Shown here one piece after another: positions 22,816-29,044 of a DNA stretch of 29,044 bases (the first letter of the stretch is position 1; every line of letters begins with the position of its first letter). Made by a program: the position numbers and the translations under genes. The notes under the pieces are model-generated. The model was not told where the DNA came from, made no database searches, and worked only from the letters and a program-made list of their open reading frames with translations. The stretch covers positions 33,595 to 62,638 of the forward strand of contig DETN01000104.1 in the NCBI GenBank assembly GCA_002362155.1, given 5' to 3'. Source of the DNA: Lachnospiraceae bacterium UBA3287 (GTDB taxonomy: Bacteria; Bacillota; Clostridia; Lachnospirales; Lachnospiraceae).

Positions 22816-23655
22816 TTATCTTGAGAATGCCCCTGCGCCGCTGGCGATGCAGCCGCCGTCGCAGATGATATCGGCTCCCGTCAGATATCCCAGCTGTTCG
22901 TCCGTGACCATCTCAAAGAGGGCCGCGATCTCCTCCGGCTTTCCCTTCCTCTTAATGGCATTAAATTTCAGATAGGTTTCTGCTTCGTCCTTTTCCAGGT
23001 TCCCCATGGGGGTCTCAAAATTGCCGGGGGTCACGGAAAGGACTCTTACTCCCTTTTCACCGAATCTGGCCGCATCGGTCCTGGCAAACCAGATGACGAA
23101 ATGCTTGCTGAGAGCATAGGCTACGCCTGTCCTGCTCTTTTTAGGCATCATGCGTACCCGGCCCATCATCTTTTTCATGAACTTTTCCCGGTCTGTCCGG
23201 GCCAGGGGATAGGCGCCCCTGGGCATGATGAATTCCGGCGTCAGATAGGCCGACATGGAGCTGGTGTCCACAAGGCAGCCTCCGGGAGCCATGACGGTAT
23301 AGAAGGCGTCGTTGATGTTGACGGTCCCCAGGGCGTTGCCTGCCATGATCTTTTCGGGGTCTCCCATATGGGGAGAAAGGCCCGCGATATGGAGCATGAC
23401 CATCACATCGCCCAGCTCCGCCGCATGGGCGGCCAGCTTAAAGCAGCTGTCCCTGTCGGATACGTCACAGGGAAAAGCCTCGGCCTCCCCGCCCAATTCC
23501 TGAAGCTCCTTTACGACCGTTTCCAGCTTGGAGACCGTGCGGCCGCACAGGATGGTGTAATAGCCCTTTTTTACCATGCGGCGGGCAGCGGCAAGGCCCA
23601 TGCCGGACCCGCCCCCCGTAATGACGCATACTTTTTTTCTGACTGCTTCTTCCAC
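22816..23655 (-). CDS. Short-chain dehydrogenase/reductase with insert between catalytic Ser and Tyr
   Basis: 279-residue cytoplasmic NAD(P)-dependent oxidoreductase. The dinucleotide loop is TGGGSGMG (13-20). The NNAG motif is altered to HIAG (89-92). The catalytic serine lies in DTSSMSAY (130-137) and the Y180-x3-K184 pair in VAYALSKHF, with about 45 residues between Ser and Tyr, longer than usual. That insert and the C-terminal CDGG stretch recall the 3-alpha-hydroxysteroid dehydrogenase/carbonyl reductase branch of SDRs, but this is a resemblance only. The start is GTG at 23655, seven bases after AAGGAG. It follows the SDR-Nif11 fusion gene by 15 bases, so the two are co-transcribed and may act on the same hydroxyl/ketone substrate. 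Confidence 0.85.
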   Translation of the reverse strand: MEEAVRKKVCVITGGGSGMGLAAARRMVKKGYYTILCGRTVSKLETVVKELQELGGEAEAFPCDVSDRDSCFKLAAHAAELGDVMVMLHIAGLSPHMGDPEKIMAGNALGTVNINDAFYTVMAPGGCLVDTSSMSAYLTPEFIMPRGAYPLARTDREKFMKKMMGRVRMMPKKSRTGVAYALSKHFVIWFARTDAARFGEKGVRVLSVTPGNFETPMGNLEKDEAETYLKFNAIKRKGKPEEIAALFEMVTDEQLGYLTGADIICDGGCIASGAGAFSR

Positions 23656-23670
23656 TTTTTATCTCCTTCC

Positions 23671-25386
23671 TCAGGCTGCTTCCTGTCTCTGACGGATCAT
23701 GGCTGCCGCGCCTGCGATAGCGATCAGGTAAGGTGTTTCAAAGGTATCGTGAATGCCGTAGCGCAGGCCTGTCAGAACGCCGATGGCCTGAAGCTTTCCT
23801 ATATATCTGGTGCAGCGCTGTTCAAAGGTAAATCTCTTCATCTCTTCATAGTCCTGGTCAGTGAAGATGCCTTCCTGGTCCAGGAGGTCTGTATACTGAA
23901 GCATGGTATAAATGAAGTCCACACCGATGTGGTAATGGCCGTAGGCCTTGAGGACCTCTGCTGCCGCTTCGGGGCTCATGGCCGTGTCCATTTCGGGTCC
24001 CATGCTGTCGTCATGGGCTGCATCCAGTATATCCCGGATCAGATCGAACTCGGCAGGGTTGGTCTCAATGCCCATGGCAGAGAGCTTTCGGGTACAGCTG
24101 TAATAATTGTGGTCTCTGAAAAGGTCTGTCAGGGCCAGGCTGTTCCGGCTCATCTTCAGGTTCGCGAAGGCCTGTTCCAGAGTCTCACGGGTAAAGCCGG
24201 TGATGCCGGCAGTCTGTAGGACGGCCAAAAGAGCGTCTGCGCTTTCAGCCTGCGCCACCTGGCTGACAAGGTTCCTGTCCCCGGCAATGTCTCTGATCTT
24301 TTCGGGAATGGACAGCTCTACAGACGGCGCTTCTGCTGCGGCAGCTGCCTTTACTTTTCCCTTCACATATCCGGCTTCCACCAGCCAGCGGGCTTCGTCT
24401 GTCAGGGTCTCCGCATAGGGACGGGTATGATAGCCCAGCTCTCTTTCGGCCTTGGAATAGTCGAAGTCGTTGTTTCGGTCCAGGTTGTAGACGGCGAAGT
24501 TGGTCATCAGAGGCTTTTCGCCGGTCTTTGCCGCCTTCTTCTCCATGGAAGCGGCCAGGCGGTAGGCCATGGCAATGGGTACGTAGAAAAGGGGCTGTCT
24601 GCATCCGCTGGCGTCGTGCAGCATCTTTGCCACTTCCTTCAGGGTCACTTCCTTGTTGCCCAGGATGTAGCATTCGCCCCTGCGGCCCTTGTCGGCTGCA
24701 ACGATGGTGCCGGCTGCCAGGTCTCTGACATCTGCAAGATTGAAGCTTCCGCCCATGCCGATAGTCATTTCACCGTTCATGATCCTGATCACTGTTCCGG
24801 TGGTCTCGCTGATGGCATGGTCGCCAGGGCCCATAATACCAGTGGGATGGACCACGCAGGCGTTCATCCCTTCTGCCGCTGCATCCAGGACCTTCTGAGT
24901 GGCAATGGCCTTGGACCGGCTGTACCAGCCCACCACCTTATCGTCATCATAGGGAACGAACCGGCTGACCTCTCTGATCTTCTGTCCCTTGGGAAGTTCG
25001 GGGATGGCCCCGGTAGAGGACACATAGACAAGCTTCCTGAACTCAGGATGCTTCTTTGCCGCCGCCAGGATGTTTTCCGTGCCGCCCACGTTGACGGCCA
25101 TGAGCTTTTCGCTGTAATCGGGATTTACGGTGACCATGCTGGCGCAGTGGATGCAGATGGTCTCATACCCTTCGGGAACGGTAAAGAATCTGTCGCAGTC
25201 CTCCTCGCTGCAGAGGTCGCCTTCGCAGATCTCCACGCCTTCGGGAATATATTTGACAGCCGGGTCTCCCTTGAGGACAAAGGCTCTGACCTTTTCGCCC
25301 CTCTCTACAAGCTGGGAGCAGATATTGCTTCCGAGAAATCCTGCAGCGCCTGTCAGTAAATAAATGGTATTCTGTGTATTCATCAT
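23671..25386 (-). CDS. Extended SDR (NAD-dependent epimerase/reductase) fused to a Nif11-like segment and unknown C-terminal domain
   Basis: 571 residues, much longer than the roughly 330 of the family. Residues 1-345 are an extended SDR with TGAAGFLG (12-19), the catalytic Ser in YVSSTGAIP (about 121-129) and Y155-x3-K159 in WYSRSK. This is the dihydroflavonol-4-reductase/3-beta-HSD type of sugar or alcohol oxidoreductase. An alanine-rich linker (about 347-353) leads to a segment at 360-409 (IPEKIRDIAGDRNLV, AQAESADALLAVLQ, GFTRETLEQAF) that reads like a Nif11 / NHLP leader-type helical domain. Residues 410-571 are helical, aromatic-rich and not recognised. AGGAGG lies five bases before the ATG at 25386 or eight before that at 25383. 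First gene of the operon. Confidence 0.8.
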   Translation of the reverse strand: MMNTQNTIYLLTGAAGFLGSNICSQLVERGEKVRAFVLKGDPAVKYIPEGVEICEGDLCSEEDCDRFFTVPEGYETICIHCASMVTVNPDYSEKLMAVNVGGTENILAAAKKHPEFRKLVYVSSTGAIPELPKGQKIREVSRFVPYDDDKVVGWYSRSKAIATQKVLDAAAEGMNACVVHPTGIMGPGDHAISETTGTVIRIMNGEMTIGMGGSFNLADVRDLAAGTIVAADKGRRGECYILGNKEVTLKEVAKMLHDASGCRQPLFYVPIAMAYRLAASMEKKAAKTGEKPLMTNFAVYNLDRNNDFDYSKAERELGYHTRPYAETLTDEARWLVEAGYVKGKVKAAAAAEAPSVELSIPEKIRDIAGDRNLVSQVAQAESADALLAVLQTAGITGFTRETLEQAFANLKMSRNSLALTDLFRDHNYYSCTRKLSAMGIETNPAEFDLIRDILDAAHDDSMGPEMDTAMSPEAAAEVLKAYGHYHIGVDFIYTMLQYTDLLDQEGIFTDQDYEEMKRFTFEQRCTRYIGKLQAIGVLTGLRYGIHDTFETPYLIAIAGAAAMIRQRQEAA

Positions 25387-25514
25387 TCTTTCCTCCTGTT
25401 TCAAATCTCTTTTTTCCGGGCCGCCCGGATGCCCTCTTTTCTGTGGCCGGGCCCTCCTGCGGCCGGTCCCTTGCAGGACCTGTTTTTGTTTTCGACAGGC
25501 ACAGAATACAAAGG

Positions 25515-25580
25515 GAAGATAAACGGACGGTTAACTATCCTGTTTATCTTTCGTTTATCTTTTGAGAGTAGTGTTAATAT
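25515..25580 (+). promoter_or_regulatory. Promoter and repeated operator of the two-component system
   Basis: GTTTATCTTT occurs twice in direct orientation with an 11-base period (25542-25551, 25553-25562), and a third copy of the GTTTATCTT core lies inverted at 25516-25524. A TAATAT -10 (25575-25580) lies at a distance where the second repeat takes the place of the -35. Direct repeats at helical period over a missing -35 are typical of OmpR/PhoP-type autoactivation. Confidence 0.55.
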
Positions 25581-25632
25581 AAAGAAAGAAAACGAATGCC
25601 ATTCATCGAATTTCATAAAGGAAGGACTATCT

Positions 25633-26307
25633 ATGCTGAAAATACTTGTGGCTGAAGACGACCCCAGCACCAGCAGACTTCTCTGCACAATCTTAAGGAT
25701 CAACGGATACGACCCTGTCCCGGCCCGGGACGGCATGGAGGCTCTGGAGATCATGGACCACCAGCACATCGATCTTATGATCTGCGATGTCATGATGCCC
25801 AGACTGGACGGATTTGAACTTACAAGTCAGATCAGAGAGTCCGGCAGCATGCTTCCTATTATTATGCTGACCGCCAAAGCCATGCCCGAGGACAAGCGCA
25901 CCGGGTTTCTGGTGGGTACGGACGACTACATGACCAAGCCCCCGGACAGACAGGAGCTTCTCCTTCGCATCAAGGCCCTCCTCCGAAGGGCCAGGATCGT
26001 GGACGAGCACAGGATCACCCTGGGAGATCTGGTACTGGACTACGATACCCACTCTGTCCGCAGGGGCTATGATACCCAGGTCCTGCCGCCCAAGGAATTC
26101 AATCTTCTCTATAAGCTTCTGGCCTATCCCGAGCGGACCTTTACCCGTCTGGAGCTTCTGGACGAGATCTGGGGCATGGACAGTGAAAGCGACGAAAAGA
26201 CCGTCAACGTCCACATCAACAGACTGCGCACCCGCTTCCAGGATGCGGAGGAATTCGAGATCCAGACTGTCCGGGGCATGGGCTACCGGGCTGTCAGAAA
26301 GGTGTGA
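25633..26307 (+). CDS. OmpR-family response regulator
   Basis: 224 residues. The receiver domain (1-120) has the acidic pair D9-D10, phospho-acceptor D52 in ICDVMMPRLDG, T80 in LTAKAM and the switch lysine in DDYMTKPPD (KPP rather than KPF). The winged-helix effector (about 130-222) has LPPKEFNLLYKLL and TVNVHINRLRTRF and ends with VRGMGYRAV. The ATG at 25633 is preferred because AAGGAAGGA lies about seven bases upstream and the protein then starts as MLKILVAEDD. The histidine kinase follows within three bases. The stimulus and regulon are unknown; repeats upstream suggest autoregulation. Confidence 0.92.
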   Translation: MLKILVAEDDPSTSRLLCTILRINGYDPVPARDGMEALEIMDHQHIDLMICDVMMPRLDGFELTSQIRESGSMLPIIMLTAKAMPEDKRTGFLVGTDDYMTKPPDRQELLLRIKALLRRARIVDEHRITLGDLVLDYDTHSVRRGYDTQVLPPKEFNLLYKLLAYPERTFTRLELLDEIWGMDSESDEKTVNVHINRLRTRFQDAEEFEIQTVRGMGYRAVRKV

Positions 26308-26309
26308 GC

Positions 26310-27377
26310 ATGAAAAAGATACTGGAAAGGATCCGGGATATTTTTGCCACCCTCTCTCTGACGGTCCTTCTGACCTTCAACCTCTTTTTTATCGTCTTCC
26401 TCCTGCTGGCCCTGGTGACTCTCCTGGTCTTCTTCGGGGTGGACGGAGGTTTTCTTTTCACTGACGGGCATGTAACCGTTGGCGGAGGCCTGGTCATCAT
26501 CTACTCCGTCTGCATCCTGGTGGCCGTCAGCATGGTCTTTATGATCCGCATGGTCTTTATAAGGCCCATTAAAACGATCATGGCCGCCATGGACCGCCTG
26601 GCCATGGGAGAATTCGAGACAAGGATCGATTTCAGCTCGGAGAAGTATATCCCCAGAGAGATCCGGGATTTCGGAGAAAGCTTCAATAAAGCGGCCGGGG
26701 AACTGTCCGGCACAGAGCTCCTCAGGAAGGATTTCATAAGCAACTTCTCCCACGAATTCAAGACCCCCATCGTCAGCATCAACGGCTTTGCCGACCTGCT
26801 GCTGGAAGAGGGTCTCTCGGAAGAGGAACGGAAAGAATTCCTGACCGTGATCCGGGATGAGAGCAGGCGGCTGGCGGACCTCTCCGTCAACATCCTTGCT
26901 CTCAGACGTGTCGAGTCCCAGACCATCCTTCAGGACCGGGAATCTTTCCGCCTGGACGAACAGATCCGCCAGTGCCTTCTGGTGACAGAACAGAAATGGA
27001 AGGAAAAGGATCTGGATTATCAGGTAGACCTGGAGGAAGTCACTTATACCGGCAATCCTTCTCTTCTTAAAGAAGTGTGGCTGAACATCCTGGACAACGG
27101 AGCCAAATTCAGTCCCGAGGGTGAAGTGATCGGCGTGACCCTCCGCAAGAAGGGCGATGTGATCACGGCCGCCTTCACGGATCACGGCCCCGGCATGGAT
27201 GAAAAAACGAAGAGCCACATCTTTGAACAGTTCTATCAGGGGGATACCTCCCACAGATCCCAGGGCAACGGACTGGGTCTTGCCATGGCCTGGAAAGTGG
27301 CCGCGCTTCACGGCGGGGAGATCCTGGTGGACTCGGTGCCAGGCAGGGGAAGCTGCTTTACTGTCATTTTAAAATGA
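26310..27377 (+). CDS. Sensor histidine kinase (HAMP, HisKA, HATPase)
   Basis: 355-residue inner-membrane kinase. TM1 is about 15-43, a very short outside loop about 44-58 (DGGFLFTDGHVTVGG), TM2 about 60-84, HAMP about 85-135. The phospho-acceptor is H148 in NFSHEFKTP. The ATP domain has the N box around N259-N263 (LNILDNGAKFSP), the G1 box DHGPGMD (291-297) and the G2 box GNGLGLA (319-325). The tiny extracellular loop suggests sensing within the membrane or through a partner, as in the intramembrane-sensing kinases of Firmicutes that answer cell-envelope stress. ATG 26310 is chosen over the in-frame GTG at 26304 because AAAGGTG then has proper spacing. Its start lies two bases past the regulator stop. 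Confidence 0.92.
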   Translation: MKKILERIRDIFATLSLTVLLTFNLFFIVFLLLALVTLLVFFGVDGGFLFTDGHVTVGGGLVIIYSVCILVAVSMVFMIRMVFIRPIKTIMAAMDRLAMGEFETRIDFSSEKYIPREIRDFGESFNKAAGELSGTELLRKDFISNFSHEFKTPIVSINGFADLLLEEGLSEEERKEFLTVIRDESRRLADLSVNILALRRVESQTILQDRESFRLDEQIRQCLLVTEQKWKEKDLDYQVDLEEVTYTGNPSLLKEVWLNILDNGAKFSPEGEVIGVTLRKKGDVITAAFTDHGPGMDEKTKSHIFEQFYQGDTSHRSQGNGLGLAMAWKVAALHGGEILVDSVPGRGSCFTVILK

Positions 27378-27390
27378 TCCGATCCATAGA

Positions 27391-27430
27391 AAACGGGGCT
27401 GGTCACACGTAAAGTGTGGACAGCCCCGTT
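27391..27430 (+). terminator. Terminator of the two-component operon
   Basis: Outer stem AACGGGGCT (27392-27400) with AGCCCCGTT (27422-27430) and an inner CACAC/GTGTG stem. Followed by CCTTCTTCATCTTTC, a pyrimidine-rich tail rather than a pure T-run. Confidence 0.75.
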
Positions 27431-27570
27431 CCTTCTTCATCTTTCTTTTTCTGTAACAGCAGGGCAGGCGCCATCATACTGCCTTCTCCTTATGGCAGAC
27501 GCTCTCCTAAAGCGCTTCACGATGCTCTGCCAGAGCATAAAGCGGAATCCTGTGGACATTTTCAAGGCGC

Positions 27571-27783
27571 TTACTGCACTTGTTGCAGCACTTTTAAGGC
27601 GATAACAGTCAAGCTCACAAAACCAGCCTCTGCATGGCCAAAAAGTCCGAAGGCGCCCTTTCTGTGATTCTTCCGTACGATTGTCACCTGGTCTGCCGCA
27701 GACCCGGTCAGTATTTTACTCCCCGCTGCCGTATTCACACACTGCACAAATCCCCCTGACATATAAGTGCTTAATAAATCCAT
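27571..27783 (-). CDS. Possible small hypothetical protein (70 aa)
   Basis: The frame encodes 70 residues beginning MDLLSTYMSGGFVQCVNTAA and ending in a hydrophobic FVSLTVIALKVLQQ stretch. Codon choice, with many G-starting codons, looks somewhat coding-like. There is no good ribosome binding site in front of the ATG, and the start is close to the -35 of the facing XRE-Uma2 promoter. The family is not recognised. It could be a remnant of a larger gene or chance. Confidence 0.25.
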   Translation of the reverse strand: MDLLSTYMSGGFVQCVNTAAGSKILTGSAADQVTIVRKNHRKGAFGLFGHAEAGFVSLTVIALKVLQQVQ

Positions 27784-27787
27784 AATA

Positions 27788-27816
27788 TTGCCATTTTAAA
27801 ACCTTTTTGTTATAAT
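27788..27816 (+). promoter_or_regulatory. Promoter of the XRE-Uma2 gene
   Basis: TTGCCA (27788-27793), exactly 17 bases, TATAAT (27811-27816). This is one of the best sigma-A promoters in the window, in an AT-rich patch. Confidence 0.75.
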
Positions 27817-27871
27817 ATACCCATATTAAAGTTAAATATCCGCATATGGATTTAAAATGGAGGACGAGAGT

Positions 27872-28660
27872 ATGACACTGGAAGAAATGCGGAGAAGAAA
27901 AAGAGAACTGGGATACAGCAACGAAAAACTGGCAGAACTGTCAGGCATTCCCCTGGGCACCGTCCAGAAGGTTATGAGCGGCAGTACCAAAAGCCCCAGG
28001 CAGGGAACGATGGAAGCCCTGGCCAGGGCGCTGAGCAGCTGGGAAAAGACCCCTTGTCTGTATCCGGGCCCCATGACCGATGGCTTCGCAAGAATACTGA
28101 AAGAGCCCGCGGCCGTATACGGCCCGGAAAAAAAGATATATACCATAGAAGATATTTATGCTTTGCCGGAAGGCGTCAGGGCAGAGCTGATCGACGGAGA
28201 GATCTACTACATGGCGTCGCCTACGAGAACGCATCAGAAGATCGCAGGCGCTATGCACCTGGCGGTTGCCGGGTATATCCGGTCCCACGGGGGAGAGTGT
28301 GAAGTTTATATTCCTCCGTATGGAGTATATCTGAACAGGGATGACTCGGTTTATTTAGAACCGGATCTGACAGTGATCTGTGATCCGTCGAAGTCGGAGG
28401 AAAAAGGCTGCGTAGGAGCGCCGGACTGGGTCGTAGAGGTGGTATCCCCTTCCTCAAAGAGGATGGACTATCTGATCAAGCTTTTCAAATATCGTACGGC
28501 CGGCGTCCGGGAATACTGGATCATCAATCCCGAAAAGAGGATCGTGCAGGTCTACAGCTGGAGTGATGGACACGAGTCGGCAGAAATGTATTCCTTCGAG
28601 GACGAGATTCCTTCGGGCATCTATCCGGATCTCCGGATCCGGCTGGCCGATGATGTTTAA
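27872..28660 (+). CDS. XRE helix-turn-helix protein fused to Uma2-family (PD-(D/E)xK-like) domain
   Basis: 262 residues. The N-terminal XRE-type HTH (about 1-55: LGYSNEKLAELSGIPLGTVQKVMSG) is followed by a Uma2/DUF820 domain (about 85-260). The domain shows IYTIEDIYALPEGVRAELIDGEIY, EPDLTVICD, DWVVEVVSPSSKRMDYLIKLFKY and GVREYWIINPEKRIVQVY, which contain the acidic residues and lysine of the restriction-endonuclease-like core. Uma2 proteins are common, often multicopy and poorly characterised; nuclease activity is predicted from the fold only. The ATG at 27872 is chosen because GGAGG stands eight bases upstream; that site overlaps an earlier in-frame ATG at 27857, which has none. The gene is alone, with a strong promoter. 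Confidence 0.82.
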   Translation: MTLEEMRRRKRELGYSNEKLAELSGIPLGTVQKVMSGSTKSPRQGTMEALARALSSWEKTPCLYPGPMTDGFARILKEPAAVYGPEKKIYTIEDIYALPEGVRAELIDGEIYYMASPTRTHQKIAGAMHLAVAGYIRSHGGECEVYIPPYGVYLNRDDSVYLEPDLTVICDPSKSEEKGCVGAPDWVVEVVSPSSKRMDYLIKLFKYRTAGVREYWIINPEKRIVQVYSWSDGHESAEMYSFEDEIPSGIYPDLRIRLADDV

Positions 28661-28908
28661 AGCCCGCCCTGCGCCACGTTCGTAATCATCTTTTTCCTGG
28701 GTGTTTTCCATGTCCCCGTATGACAGTAAAGAAAAGAAAGATAAAGAGATAAAAGAGTAGAAAAAGCGCCTGTCTCGGCTGCAGCAGTCTCAGCGGCCGG
28801 TTCTGCGGATGTTTCGCCGGCTTCTTCTGTGGTTACGGTCTGGCAGCCGCTCAGTGCTGCGGTGCCCATGGCCAGTGCCAGAATCATGGCCAACACTTTT
28901 TTCTTCAT
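28657..28908 (-). pseudogene. Truncated lipoprotein, N-terminal fragment (likely former ABC solute-binding protein)
   Basis: The ATG at 28908 follows GGAGGG by eight bases. The start MKKKVLAMILALAMGTAALSGC is a textbook lipoprotein signal with lipobox LSGC, followed by an acidic, Ala/Glu/Thr-rich linker such as solute-binding lipoproteins carry. After about 48 residues the sequence turns into basic, aromatic non-family residues and stops at 84. The change falls near 28765, where composition becomes AT-rich. A solute-binding protein would need some 300 more residues, so this is best read as a fragment left by a deletion or insertion. A genuine tiny lipoprotein is less likely. Its last four bases overlap the end of the convergent Uma2 gene. 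Confidence 0.6.
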
Positions 28909-28946
28909 AATATTTACCCTCCTTAAAGTAAATAAGAAGTCAATCA

Positions 28947-29041
28947 CCCCACCCATTCCTTCTGGATGGATGGGGCTTGCAGAGGAGATGACAATATCCT
29001 CTCTGTAAGCCCGGTTGATCAGCCTCAGTCCTTTCAGGACT
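28947..29041 (-). mobile_element. Three-hairpin array at the window edge, possible end of an IS200/IS605-type element
   Basis: Three stem-loops lie in a row: AGTCCT-TTC-AGGACT (29027-29041), GGGCTTGCAGAG (28973-28984) with CTCTGTAAGCCC (29001-29012), and CCCCACCCATTCC (28947-28959) with GGATGGATGGGG (28964-28975). The last two share their GGG bases. Subterminal imperfect hairpins next to TnpB genes look like this and form part of the guide RNA there. No transposase is visible because the window ends. The minus-strand frame is open from the edge through the array into the lipoprotein, so the tail of an upstream gene is an alternative. Confidence 0.35.
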
Positions 29042-29044
29042 ACG

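Larger units (their letters stand above)
27431..27856. other. Gene-poor stretch between the histidine kinase and XRE-Uma2 genes
   Basis: About 425 bases with no recognised gene. It holds a clean hairpin, ATGCTCT-GCC-AGAGCAT (27522-27538) extended by CGCTT/AAGCG (27513-27544), and a possible small minus-strand frame at 27571-27783. After that frame, the minus strand also shows AAGGAG before a 24-codon frame that runs into the kinase terminator. Base composition is lower in GC than the neighbours toward 27700-27860. It may be a decayed element. Confidence 0.4.

Noticed and set aside
22816..25386. Bile-acid (bai or HSDH) island
   Set aside because: Only two SDR-type enzymes are present; no CoA ligase, 7-alpha-dehydratase or transporter is seen. 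Kept as a testable idea, not as an annotation.
26283..27311. Minus-strand open frame of 342 codons opposite the histidine kinase
   Set aside because: Antisense to the H-box and ATP-binding motifs of a sound kinase; no start signal.

Overview
The window reads as a chromosomal segment of a GC-rich anaerobic Firmicute, most like a gut Lachnospiraceae/Clostridia member. The reasons are the strong AGGAGG-type ribosome binding sites before nearly every gene, the SDR-type UxuB, the NhaC-type antiporter, a PRD/PTS regulator, a split ascorbate-type PTS, MATE pairs and an XRE-Uma2 gene. No rRNA, tRNA, CRISPR array, phage or intact transposase was seen. Family assignments come from reading motifs by eye; no search was run.

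Region 1 (1-7534) is a hexuronate / 2-keto-3-deoxygluconate (KDG) catabolic locus. Mannonate oxidoreductase (uxuB) and mannonate dehydratase (uxuA) take fructuronate to KDG. KDG kinase (kdgK, cut by the left edge) and KDPG aldolase (eda) finish the path to pyruvate and glyceraldehyde-3-phosphate. It has two divergent control points. An IclR/KdgR-type gene faces eda-kdgK across three copies of a TTTCACATNGTGAAA palindrome plus a cre-like site. An AraC-type gene faces uxuA-uxuB. An NhaC-family Na+/H+ antiporter with its own promoter sits between them. Glucuronate isomerase and a uronate transporter are not in the window.

Region 2 (7578-10466) holds two different MATE efflux genes on the minus strand. 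Each is preceded by a terminator-like hairpin carrying the same seven-base loop. Region 3 (10877-12234) holds two tandem HypB-like metallo-GTPases with no HypA or hydrogenase. Region 4 (12327-16230) is a LysR gene divergent from a UxaA-family dehydratase and an SLC1-type symporter, which look like an uptake-plus-dehydration pair for a hydroxy(di)carboxylate. A peptidase T gene follows (16338-17609, GTG start).

Region 5 (17858-22552) is an ascorbate-family PTS with separate IIA, IIC and IIB, plus a PRD/IIB/IIA regulator, without recognisable catabolic enzymes. Region 6 (22816-25386) is a two-gene oxidoreductase operon: a classical SDR with an insert, and an extended SDR fused to a Nif11-like segment and an unrecognised helical C-terminal domain. 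Region 7 (25633-27377) is an OmpR-type two-component system. The right end (27378-29044) is looser accessory sequence: a possible tiny ORF, an XRE-Uma2 gene with a near-consensus promoter, the broken N-terminus of a lipoprotein, and a string of hairpins at the edge that resembles the end of an IS200/IS605-type element.

Genes are usually closed by long hairpins, several shared by convergent genes. The observations most worth pursuing are the tandem HypB pair, the SDR-Nif11 fusion, the matched MATE hairpins, the SLC1 transporter with a changed substrate residue beside UxaA, and the right-edge hairpin array.
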